Of a stretch of DNA of 51,279 nucleotides, positions 24,365-32,408 are shown piece after piece. The notes under the pieces were generated by a model, which was not told the DNA's origin, made no database searches, and saw only the letters and a program-made list of their open reading frames with translations. Source of the DNA: Geobacter sp. (GTDB taxonomy: Bacteria > Desulfobacterota > Desulfuromonadia > Geobacterales > Pseudopelobacteraceae); contig VFJW01000079.1 of NCBI GenBank assembly GCA_009885845.1, positions 1 to 51,279 on the forward strand, given 5' to 3'. A program made the translations under genes and the position numbers. Numbering within the stretch: position 1 is the first letter of the stretch; every line of letters begins with the position of its first letter.

Positions 24365-25309
24365 TTAACAGGCACCGTTCAAGAAGTCTGCTGCCTTGGC
24401 AACATCCTCCTTGCAGCCGATATACACCGGACAGCGTTGATCAAGACCTTCTGGCACAATATCAAGGATCGGAATTTCACCATTTGTTGCGGCGCCTCCG
24501 GCCTGCTCGATCAAGAACGCCATCGGGTTGAGTTCAAACAGCAATCGCAGTTTACCCTGCGGGCTGTCGCTAAGCGCCGGATACATGAAGACTCCTTTCC
24601 CCTTCATCAGAATCTGATTAAAGTCCGGCACAAAACCACCCGAATAACGGAGTTTTGCCCCTTTTTCTTCCAGATAACGGATAAATCGCTCATTTCCCTC
24701 GCTATATTTTTTGCGCAAACCACCAGGAGAATAAATATCACCGGACGGCTGCATCTTAATTTTTTCACGGGTAAGCGTATATTCCATCAACTGATTCATC
24801 GTGAACTCAAAAACACCTTTACCGACCGAATACACCAACGAGACGCGCGGACCGTACAGAATATATATGGCTCCAACCATTTTCCGACCGGGCTGAAGCA
24901 GATCATCTCCCTGATAAATACCGACAATTGTGCCGACAGCCAGATTTACGTCAACCAGTGAAGAACCATCAAGTGGGTCATAGGCGACTGAAAACATTCC
25001 CCGCGGATTGCTGGTAACCTGAAAAATTTCTTCCATCTCTTCGGATGCGATGTTGCACACAACCCCTGAGTGCTGCAGGCGCTTACGCATGATCCGATCA
25101 GAAAGGACATCGAGAGCAAGCTGCTCCTCACCATACAGGTTGGAGGTTCCGGCCACTCCCAGATCACCGGTTCGAACTGCATTGATCACATATTTACTTG
25201 CTTCAGCAATTTCACACAGAAGATGAACGAGATTGCCGCTAATATTCTGGTCACGCAAATGCTGACGAAAATCAATCTGAAATTTTGTCTTACCTGCAAC
25301 ACTGGCCAT
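24365..25309 (-). CDS. fbp: Fructose-1,6-bisphosphatase class 1
   Basis: Gluconeogenic phosphatase making fructose 6-phosphate. 314 aa. Metal site SEEMEEIF and YDPLDGSSLVDVNLAVGTIVGIY (shown in part) with the D-P-L-D-G-S-S core, substrate-binding RYSGGFVPDFNQIL and YPALSDSPQGKLRLLFELNPMAF (in part) are all present. GGAGG precedes ATG 25309 at 4 nt. Fits a bacterium that builds sugars from acetate or other small acids. Confidence 0.96.
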   Translation of the reverse strand: MASVAGKTKFQIDFRQHLRDQNISGNLVHLLCEIAEASKYVINAVRTGDLGVAGTSNLYGEEQLALDVLSDRIMRKRLQHSGVVCNIASEEMEEIFQVTSNPRGMFSVAYDPLDGSSLVDVNLAVGTIVGIYQGDDLLQPGRKMVGAIYILYGPRVSLVYSVGKGVFEFTMNQLMEYTLTREKIKMQPSGDIYSPGGLRKKYSEGNERFIRYLEEKGAKLRYSGGFVPDFNQILMKGKGVFMYPALSDSPQGKLRLLFELNPMAFLIEQAGGAATNGEIPILDIVPEGLDQRCPVYIGCKEDVAKAADFLNGAC

Positions 25310-25442
25310 ACTTCCTCCGGGCTGAATTTGTTGAGAGTGTTACTGCAAAATATACCTGTTGAATACGTAAGCTTTGGCACTATTACATATAATTACAGTT
25401 GGATAGAGATGCGTCGGGTTAACAGGATCGATCGCTTCTTTT

Positions 25443-26201
25443 TTATATTTCATACACGGAACCATCACGGAGCAGCTCAACTCCCCTGATTGCCAACTCT
25501 GCTACTTCCTTGTGAATAATGTTGTAATACTGGGGTTTTGGGTGAGTAATGAGAATTTTCCCGGGCAGTACATCAATTTTTGCAAGTTCTTTAACCAGCA
25601 TTGACGCTGTTAAATGCTTTGACAGTAGCGCCAGATCCTCCATTGAGTCGGGAAAAGAAACCTCAACAATCAATGCATCTACACCTGAACAGTACTTCCA
25701 GATTTCCTCAGTGGGTCCTGTGTCACCGGTATACACAAGCGTTCTTCCACCGGATTTTACCAGATACCCGACGGTTGGAACGGTGTGATTTACCGGAATA
25801 GCAGTAATAGAATATCCGTTTATAAAATACTCCCGATTCGGGATGATTGTCGTAAACTTTATGACAGGATTCTCTGTAGAAGGAATTTGTGTGAAATCGG
25901 GCCAGATGATATTGTTAAACAGATGGTTTTGCAGAGCTTCAATGACTTCACTCGTGCTTTGGACAGAAACCGTGTGGTACAGATTTTTGATGATGATATT
26001 ATCAGCCAGAGCGGGAATACTTCGAATATGATCAAGATGAGAATGGGTAATAAAGATTGTATGAATATTCCACTGTTCCGCTTCACTAAGTACCGAACCG
26101 ATTGTGCCGGCATCAAGGAGCAATTGATCATCGAGTAAAAAAGCCGGGGGCCTGAAGTCAGGCAATTCTGCACCGGCGCTCCCCAATACGCGCAATTTCA
26201 T
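25443..26201 (-). CDS. MBL-fold hydrolase resembling class II cyclic-nucleotide phosphodiesterase
   Basis: 252-aa metallo-beta-lactamase-fold enzyme. FITHSHLDHIRSIPAL carries the HxHxDH metal motif (about residues 52-58), HTVPTVGYLV and YTGDTGPTEEIW give the later His and Asp ligands, and ILITHPKPQYY the last His. The short form with THSHLDHI at this place resembles class II cAMP phosphodiesterases (CpdP type), but RNase Z-like or other esterases are alternatives. No signal peptide. It is transcribed away from the GAF-GspE gene. A class III cyclase gene is also in this window (32409-34499), so a cAMP role would be plausible. Confidence 0.75.
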   Translation of the reverse strand: MKLRVLGSAGAELPDFRPPAFLLDDQLLLDAGTIGSVLSEAEQWNIHTIFITHSHLDHIRSIPALADNIIIKNLYHTVSVQSTSEVIEALQNHLFNNIIWPDFTQIPSTENPVIKFTTIIPNREYFINGYSITAIPVNHTVPTVGYLVKSGGRTLVYTGDTGPTEEIWKYCSGVDALIVEVSFPDSMEDLALLSKHLTASMLVKELAKIDVLPGKILITHPKPQYYNIIHKEVAELAIRGVELLRDGSVYEI

Positions 26202-26273
26202 GATCCCTCCCCGACAAAAAGTGGATACGTGAATTATCTGCTCTTTTCTTTACCATTTACACCCGACAAAGTC

Positions 26274-26294
26274 ATCTCAAATTCCACTTGAGAT
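26274..26294. promoter_or_regulatory. Inverted repeat in divergent intergenic region
   Basis: ATCTCAA, 7-bp spacer, TTGAGAT, a perfect 7-bp inverted repeat between the divergent MBL hydrolase and GAF-GspE genes. A possible -10 (TATACT, 26294-26299) overlaps its right end for the + strand gene. Candidate operator. Confidence 0.4.
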
Positions 26295-26350
26295 ATACTC
26301 TAAATCTGCTACTCTAGCGAAAGCTCATTTCCCGAAAACAGGATGATACC

Positions 26351-28651
26351 ATGCCTCAGGAAACAGACGCATTACGTCAGCAGCTTGAATATCGCAAACG
26401 GCTGATGGATAAAATCAATGAAATCCACTCCGCAGACAACCTCAACACCATTCTTATTACTATAAAAGATAGTATTGCTGGCCTTTTTAGTGCTGACCGC
26501 ATAACGATCTATCTGGCTGATGCCAAGCGGAATCTGCTGATTTCAAAAGTAAAGAGCGGGGTTGAAGTTCAGCAGATTATTGTACCGATTAGTGACACAA
26601 GTCTTTCCGGCTATTGCGCTATCAGCGGAACTATCATCAACATTAAAAATGCATATGATCATCATGAATTGAAAATGATCGGCAGCAACCTCAAGTTTGA
26701 CGATAGTTGGGATAAAAAAACCGGGTTTGTTACCAGACAGGTGCTCTGTGTACCGATGAAATTTCAGAAAACACTCATCGGTGTTATCCAGATCATCAAC
26801 AAAAAAGACAATATTCCCTACGACGATACCGATATCAGCTACGCAATGGAACTGGCAACCTCACTCTCAATTGCCATCCACAACATCTACCGGCTTTCGG
26901 TTACCACAAAGGTTATCCGTCACAAAGCGCGTTACAACTTCCTGTTAGACAAGAATCTTGTTGACGATAAATTGCTGGAAAAAGCCTCAACTCATCCTGA
27001 AGTTACAAAATTAGGCATGGACACGATCCTGATGCGTGAATTCGGGATTGGCAGAGAAGATATGGCGAAGAACCTCTCCCTCTACTTTGGTTCCGAATTT
27101 ATTGGGTACGACCCCACTGCACCGGCACTTGAGGAGGATATACTCAGACGGATTAAGCCGGATCGACTGAATAAGGAGTGGTGGGTACCGTTCAAAATAG
27201 AGAACGGCATTCTGCATATTATTATTGACGACCCGACCGATCTCGGGCGACAAGACATGCTTAAGTTCGTCTATCCCGAGTACAAACGCATCAGTTTTAT
27301 CGGCGCTTTCCGCGAAGACATCCTGAGCTATATCAATCTATTCTACTTTCATGGCTCTTCCAGTTCTTCCAATAGCAGTATCGACGAGATTCTGAACAAG
27401 CTTGACACCAGCGATGATCCGGAAATTGATTCAGAGTCACAGAGGGTTTCGGAACAGGACAGCGTTATTGTTCAATTAGTTAACAAGATTATTATTGATG
27501 CAGTTAACAACAAAGTTTCAGATATCCATATTGAACCATTTCCCGGCAAAGAAGATATACAAGTCAGGATGAGGGTCGACGGACGTTGCAAGGTCTACCA
27601 GAAAATCCCCTATAAATATAAATACGCCATTCCATCGCGCATCAAAATTATGTGCAATCTGGATATTTCTGAACGACGCAAACCGCAGGACGGCAAAATT
27701 GACTTTAAAAAGTTCGGACCGCTCAATGTTGAGCTGCGCGTAGCGACTGTTCCGACCGCCGGCCAGCTTGAAGATGTTGTCATGCGAGTGCTCGCGTCTG
27801 GCGAACCTATTCCTTACGACAAGCTTGGCCTTACCGAACGCAACTCACGAGTATTGGACGCATGTGTCAAGCAACCCTACGGACTCGTGCTGGTTGTCGG
27901 ACCAACCGGTTCAGGCAAGACCACCACGCTTCATTCAGCCATTTCTGTCATCAATACAATCGACACGAAAATCTGGACCGCAGAAGATCCGGTCGAAATA
28001 ACCCAGCGTGGCCTGCGCCAGGTGCAGGTACATCCCAAGATCGGCTTCACCTTTGCCGCAGCCCTGCGTTCTTTTTTGCGCGCAGACCCTGATGTCATAA
28101 TGGTTGGCGAGATGCGTGATCAGGAAACAGCTGAAATCGGCATAGAATGTTCTCTCACCGGTCACCTGGTTTTTTCAACCCTTCACACCAACTCAGCACC
28201 GGAAACAATTACCCGTCTGCTCGATATGGAACTTGACCCGTTCAGTTTTTCTGATGCGATCCTTTGTATTCTGGCTCAGCGTCTGGCACGTCGGCTCTGC
28301 TCCTGTAAAGAGGAGTATGTGCCGACTCAAAAAGAACTGGAGGATATTGTTATTGAATACGGTTCAGAACACTTTGGCAAAACGGGTATCAATCTGGCTG
28401 ACATCCGGCTATGCAAGGCAGTTGGATGTCCAAAATGCGGGGATTCGGGTTACAAAGGGCGGCTGGGACTTCATGAGTTACTTGAAGGAACTGATGCTAT
28501 CAAGGCACTTGTAAAACGAAAATCTGAAATAGAATTCATCAGAAAACAGGCAATTGAAGATGGAATGACAACACTGAAACAAGACGGGATTCTTAAATGC
28601 TTTCAAGGTTTGACCGACTTGAAGGAAGTTCGCAAAGTCTGTATTAAATAA
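26351..28651 (+). CDS. GAF-domain GspE/PulE-family secretion or pilus ATPase
   Basis: 766-aa protein. A GAF sensor domain (about residues 15-185, DRITIYLADAKRNLLISKV, VLCVPMKFQKTLIGVIQIIN in part) is fused to a GspE N-terminal domain (about 210-340) and the T2SS/T4P ATPase core (about 370-766). Core motifs: SDIHIEPF, Walker A GPTGSGKTTTLHSA, Asp box WTAEDPVE, Walker B RADPDVIMVGEMRD, His box STLHTNSAPETITRLLDM, and a CxxC zinc element (CSCKEEY, CPKCGDSGYKGR). All ATPase residues are intact. It is not next to other pilus genes, so which machine it drives is unknown; the GAF domain suggests ligand control. Confidence 0.9.
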   Translation: MPQETDALRQQLEYRKRLMDKINEIHSADNLNTILITIKDSIAGLFSADRITIYLADAKRNLLISKVKSGVEVQQIIVPISDTSLSGYCAISGTIINIKNAYDHHELKMIGSNLKFDDSWDKKTGFVTRQVLCVPMKFQKTLIGVIQIINKKDNIPYDDTDISYAMELATSLSIAIHNIYRLSVTTKVIRHKARYNFLLDKNLVDDKLLEKASTHPEVTKLGMDTILMREFGIGREDMAKNLSLYFGSEFIGYDPTAPALEEDILRRIKPDRLNKEWWVPFKIENGILHIIIDDPTDLGRQDMLKFVYPEYKRISFIGAFREDILSYINLFYFHGSSSSSNSSIDEILNKLDTSDDPEIDSESQRVSEQDSVIVQLVNKIIIDAVNNKVSDIHIEPFPGKEDIQVRMRVDGRCKVYQKIPYKYKYAIPSRIKIMCNLDISERRKPQDGKIDFKKFGPLNVELRVATVPTAGQLEDVVMRVLASGEPIPYDKLGLTERNSRVLDACVKQPYGLVLVVGPTGSGKTTTLHSAISVINTIDTKIWTAEDPVEITQRGLRQVQVHPKIGFTFAAALRSFLRADPDVIMVGEMRDQETAEIGIECSLTGHLVFSTLHTNSAPETITRLLDMELDPFSFSDAILCILAQRLARRLCSCKEEYVPTQKELEDIVIEYGSEHFGKTGINLADIRLCKAVGCPKCGDSGYKGRLGLHELLEGTDAIKALVKRKSEIEFIRKQAIEDGMTTLKQDGILKCFQGLTDLKEVRKVCIK

Positions 28652-28686
28652 TTTCCGTCCGAAAACTCCGCAGCAGTCGTATCTGT

Positions 28687-29580
28687 TCAGCCCCAGCGAC
28701 TGTGCATAATTTTCAAAAACGCAGATGCTGCGGGTGACAACTCCCGTTCGTTGCGATGGGTGGCATAGAATTTTCGAGTGATCTGTACTGCTGGGATCCT
28801 GACTTTTATCAACTGACCGTTTGCAAGTTCTTCCAAAATTACCCGTTCAGAAATAAATGCATAACCGGCACCATCCAGAAGCGCCCGACGGATCGAATCA
28901 CTCGTGCCGAACCGGGCTACAATTGTAAGTGAATCCTTGTTGATCCACGTACCTGACAAAGAATCCTGTATCGCCTTTTGCGTTCCGGAACCGTCCTCCC
29001 AACCTATCAGAGGAATCCTGCAGAGTTGGGCCTGACTCAAACTCCCGTTGCACCCTGCGTTCACATCCGGCGATACTGCACAAACCAGGACATCCTCTCC
29101 CAACGACTCAAACGAAACGCGTTCGTCCTCAAATCGGCCTCCAACAAATCCAAGCTCAATGTTTTCATCGACAAGATCCTGAAGGACTGAACGACTATTA
29201 CCCTGATGCACATCCAGACGCACCTTAGGGTGTTTTTTTTGAAATTCGCCCAGCACCGCAGGTATCATCCATGAACCGGGAACATCACTTGTTCCGACCC
29301 TCAGAATAACGTCTTCCATACTAAGAAAGCGATGTATTGCAGCACGGGAACCATCACAGTCATTAAGAATTCGGCGGGTGCGATCAAAAAAAAGCTTGCC
29401 GCCCTCCGTCAATAAAGCACCTTCCCTGCCCCGGTCAAAGAGCCTGACACCCAATTCCTTTTCCAGCCCCAGAATGTGCTGACTTGCAGTTGATTGGGTA
29501 ATACCGCTCCTCTCGGCTCCCTTTGAAAAGCTTCCCGTTTCAGCGATTGCAACGAACACTCCCATCTGCTTTAACGTCAT
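28687..29580 (-). CDS. LysR-family transcriptional regulator
   Basis: 297 aa. N-terminal winged HTH: MTLKQMGVFVAIAETGSFSK then ERSGITQSTASQHILGLEKE. C-terminal periplasmic-binding-like effector domain: LRVGTSDVPGSWMIPAVLGEF, LGFVGGRF, PLIGWEDGSGT (resembling the W-E-x-GSGT pattern of CysL or selenium-linked LysR proteins) and GAGYAFISE. It is convergent with the GAF-GspE gene and has no divergent partner gene, so its target is unclear. Confidence 0.9.
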   Translation of the reverse strand: MTLKQMGVFVAIAETGSFSKGAERSGITQSTASQHILGLEKELGVRLFDRGREGALLTEGGKLFFDRTRRILNDCDGSRAAIHRFLSMEDVILRVGTSDVPGSWMIPAVLGEFQKKHPKVRLDVHQGNSRSVLQDLVDENIELGFVGGRFEDERVSFESLGEDVLVCAVSPDVNAGCNGSLSQAQLCRIPLIGWEDGSGTQKAIQDSLSGTWINKDSLTIVARFGTSDSIRRALLDGAGYAFISERVILEELANGQLIKVRIPAVQITRKFYATHRNERELSPAASAFLKIMHSRWG

Positions 29581-29647
29581 AATTTAAAACCTTTATAGGT
29601 AAATGCGATTACATCAATACAAGTTTAACTATAGTACTGTAATCAAT

Positions 29648-29685
29648 AAAAAAGCAATGCCCAATCGGACATTCCGATTGGGCAT
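29648..29685 (-). terminator. Strong intrinsic terminator after the outer-membrane protein gene
   Basis: 13-bp perfect stem ATGCCCAATCGGA / TCCGATTGGGCAT with a 3-nt loop. On the minus strand it is followed by TGCTTTTTT. It lies 31 bp past the stop at 29716 and closes the ispB-to-OMP run of genes. Confidence 0.93.
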
Positions 29686-29715
29686 GTTTGCGTTATATTG
29701 TACTCCCTACTTCAA

Positions 29716-30936
29716 TCAATACGAAAAAGATGATGAAATAAACAGGGTCCAGTTATTTGCCGTTACGTCTTGAATAGTAACATTATTAGAAAAAAGCTGG
29801 GCCTTACCGCTCCCAAATTTATAACTGCCACCGCATGAAATTGAAGTATTTTTTGTAAAATGACTTACAGTCAGGCTACCGCCATACATATCAATATGCT
29901 CTCTCTGATTTACAGAGCCTTCTTCAACTTGTGGTGTGTTTGCAAAATCAGAGAACAAACCACCCCGGACAGCCCAGTTTTTGTTTATAAAATATTCAGC
30001 TCCCAAGGCTCCGTTCAAAACCGCCGTACGTTTTTCCAGACCAGTATGCCAGTTATAGTCAAACGGGGAATAATAGTTCAAGTCACCCGAAAGGAGTAAT
30101 GAACTGTCAGGGAAAAAAGCAACACCTGCAGAAACCTGATATGGGTATTTTCGTTTATAATCAAAAGATTCATATGTTCTTGCAGGGATGGCGGCAGAAT
30201 CCGTCGTCTGTTTTAAAGTGTCTGACGAAAGAATAAGCGTTTTTGAAAATGCAAGCCCAATTGAAATTTTATCTACAGGAGCCCACATGGCACCAATAAT
30301 CGGCCTGAGACCCCATTCATCACTTTCTAAATATCCGTTATTCCAGCTCACTATGCTACCAGTGCTTGTTACAGTTGAACTATTAAGTATTGCTTCTGTA
30401 CTTCTCATGTGCACATAAAGTGTAGCCCCAACCGCAAGGGAGTCACTCACTTGGACGGCGGCAGAAGGACCAAACAGATTTGTGGTATTTTTATTATTGA
30501 AATTGATTACCGTCGTATCGGTTGAACTTGTAAACGCAAACTTCTGATCCTGATCCTCCTGGTTACTGTCAGGAACCGCGTACGAAAACCCTAATTTTAA
30601 TTTGCCAACCGGTTGAATAATACCAAAGTAATTCGGGAGGAGTGTCTCAGAAGTCCGTTTCCAATCCTGACCGCCGATAACATTCTTGTACGTTCTGCTT
30701 GACACGTTATAGGCATTAACACTGGCAGAAAGATTCTTGCCGGTTGAATAGGCAATGCCCGCCGGATTGTAATACATTCCCCCCGGATCATCGGAGATTG
30801 CCGTATACGCTCCGCCCATGCCGGAAGCCCGATCACCTATCAGGATATTGTTGTAATGAAACTCATCAGCCTCTGAAATCGCAGCGCACGAAAGCAGTGC
30901 CAGCACGGCAGCTACCTGAAGATATCTTCTCATCAT
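29716..30936 (-). CDS. FadL/OmpP1-like outer-membrane beta-barrel protein
   Basis: 406 aa with a signal peptide (RRYLQVAAVLALLSCAAISEA). The mature start, FHYNNILIGDRASGMGGAYTAISDDPGGMYYNPAGIAY (shown in part across residues ~26-63), is the typical FadL/TodX/PorV hatch region with G-M-G-G-A-x-x-A and Y-N-P-A-G. The rest alternates aromatic and polar residues and ends NNWTLFISSSFSY, with a C-terminal aromatic as in outer-membrane barrels. It may transport hydrophobic compounds. It overlaps the M48 protease gene by 4 bp. Confidence 0.85.
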   Translation of the reverse strand: MMRRYLQVAAVLALLSCAAISEADEFHYNNILIGDRASGMGGAYTAISDDPGGMYYNPAGIAYSTGKNLSASVNAYNVSSRTYKNVIGGQDWKRTSETLLPNYFGIIQPVGKLKLGFSYAVPDSNQEDQDQKFAFTSSTDTTVINFNNKNTTNLFGPSAAVQVSDSLAVGATLYVHMRSTEAILNSSTVTSTGSIVSWNNGYLESDEWGLRPIIGAMWAPVDKISIGLAFSKTLILSSDTLKQTTDSAAIPARTYESFDYKRKYPYQVSAGVAFFPDSSLLLSGDLNYYSPFDYNWHTGLEKRTAVLNGALGAEYFINKNWAVRGGLFSDFANTPQVEEGSVNQREHIDMYGGSLTVSHFTKNTSISCGGSYKFGSGKAQLFSNNVTIQDVTANNWTLFISSSFSY

Positions 30937-31811
30937 CGGGTTCCTCCTGGAATCACTTTACGAATTAAATTGAGCTTATTTATGCTGTTATCAGCCTTCA
31001 TGGTACTGGTGAACCGTTCCGTGTTCAGGGCAAGTTTCATCTCGGCAATCCCTTCATTAGCCATCGCCCGATGAAGAGTGGCAAGACGCACATCATACAG
31101 TGGATAGGTTTTCCCAACGCCATTCTTGATCCTGCCGACCTTATCAAGAAACGTCACCAACCCGGAAGGATCATAACCGGAGAAAGTGCAAAGGAGAACG
31201 GCAATGGCATCAGCCTGCATCTCGTCTCCTTTCTTATAGCCATCCCGTAAAAGAAGATCCATCGTCTTATCAACCGCCTGAGAAAATGCAATGCCGACTG
31301 ATTCCGAGGTGCCGCTGATGAGAGCGGCAATCGACGACACCGCCGATTTTTCCACCCCTTTCAGGCTGAGTTCTTTTACAATATGGCGTTCGGTAACGTG
31401 AGCAATTTCATGGGCAAGTACACCGGCCAGTTCCGCTTCATTCTCCATATTTTCAAGAACCGCCGAGGTGACAAAGACATACCCGCCGGGGGTTGAATAG
31501 GCATTGATCTCACTGCTGTCGACAACAACAAAATGAAAATCAAGCTCAGGGCGACTGCAGTTACTGGTCAAAGTAGTTCCGACAAGATTGACATATTTTT
31601 GTAGTTCTTCATTTCCCGAAATCTTTAACTGGCCCAGAAGGCGGGCGGCAATCTCACGGCCGAAGCTCAGCTCTTCACTGGTATCAGCATCAGAATAGGT
31701 GTCGCGGTCAACAACAGAAACTCGCGCGCGCCAATCATCGGCAGCGTGGATGGGAAGTGGCTGTAGAGAGAAGAGAACCACCATAGCGCATACAACACCC
31801 GGAAATTTCAT
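30933..31811 (-). CDS. Exported M48-family metalloprotease
   Basis: 292 aa with a signal peptide (VVCAMVVLFSLQPLPIHA). The zinc site is in VLAHEIAHVTERHI (HExxH, about residue 138), with the third ligand in GDEMQADAIAVLL. Family features are EINAYSTPGGYVFVTSAVLENM (in part) before the active site. Such proteases (BepA/LoiP-like) police outer-membrane protein assembly in the periplasm. It overlaps the SH3 gene upstream and the outer-membrane gene downstream by 4 bp each, supporting a shared envelope job. Confidence 0.9.
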   Translation of the reverse strand: MKFPGVVCAMVVLFSLQPLPIHAADDWRARVSVVDRDTYSDADTSEELSFGREIAARLLGQLKISGNEELQKYVNLVGTTLTSNCSRPELDFHFVVVDSSEINAYSTPGGYVFVTSAVLENMENEAELAGVLAHEIAHVTERHIVKELSLKGVEKSAVSSIAALISGTSESVGIAFSQAVDKTMDLLLRDGYKKGDEMQADAIAVLLCTFSGYDPSGLVTFLDKVGRIKNGVGKTYPLYDVRLATLHRAMANEGIAEMKLALNTERFTSTMKADNSINKLNLIRKVIPGGTR

Positions 31812-32302
31812 CTTTTCCCCCCTTCCAGCTGAAACTGTTTAAGATCGTCTGGAGATATCTTCAGAGCATCGACCTTTTCAAGCGCCTCAAAATCACTCCG
31901 CTCTTCCTTGGTAATCCTGGCCCGGTCCTCATACGTTAGCCCCTTCATGCCGGCGACTACGGCAGATGAAGACGATGTTCGCGCTCGAGCACTCACCTTG
32001 GGGGCAGCTTCCACGTCCTGCGCCCCGGCCTTCCCGAGCGGCGGAGTCCTGGCGGCCTGAACCACAGGAATAAAACCCTGCTTGCCTTTAAAATCAAGCT
32101 TCAGCCAGCGTCCTTCCGTTCCGGTTGAGACGAACTGAAAACCGGAATCGACCGTGCCGAGAACGTCAGAGGAGATGGAAGGCTTGGAGAATATTTTAGC
32201 TTTGAATGGTTGAACGTAAAGAGATTCATCAGCAAAGGAATGCATATTTGGGAGGAGAAGCAACAAATTTACGGCAACAAAATACAAAAACTTTTTCTTC
32301 AT
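31808..32302 (-). CDS. Exported bacterial SH3-domain protein
   Basis: 164-aa periplasmic protein: signal peptide MKKKFLYFVAVNLLLLLPN..FA, then one SH3b domain (LYVQPFKAKIFSKPSISSDV, LGTVDSGFQFV, WLKLDFKGKQGFIPVVQA). The linker is basic and Ser/Ala-rich, and the C-terminus is helical and charged (EERSDFEALEKVDALKISPD). ATG 32302 begins a clean signal peptide; the frame extends to 32353 without one, so 32302 is chosen. Function unknown; the overlap with the M48 gene suggests the SH3 domain helps place the protease or binds the wall. Confidence 0.78.
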   Translation of the reverse strand: MKKKFLYFVAVNLLLLLPNMHSFADESLYVQPFKAKIFSKPSISSDVLGTVDSGFQFVSTGTEGRWLKLDFKGKQGFIPVVQAARTPPLGKAGAQDVEAAPKVSARARTSSSSAVVAGMKGLTYEDRARITKEERSDFEALEKVDALKISPDDLKQFQLEGGKR

Positions 32303-32408
32303 ACTGAGTACCTCGCTCGTGGAGAGTTTTAGTGCAGCACTCGCTGAAAACAATGGCTTTAAAATATCATGCTATTTCGAAAAGTCAAAGAATATGCTGT
32401 TATTGATA

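Noticed and set aside
24437-24961. + strand open frame of 174 codons
   Set aside because: Opposite fbp, whose active-site motifs are intact.
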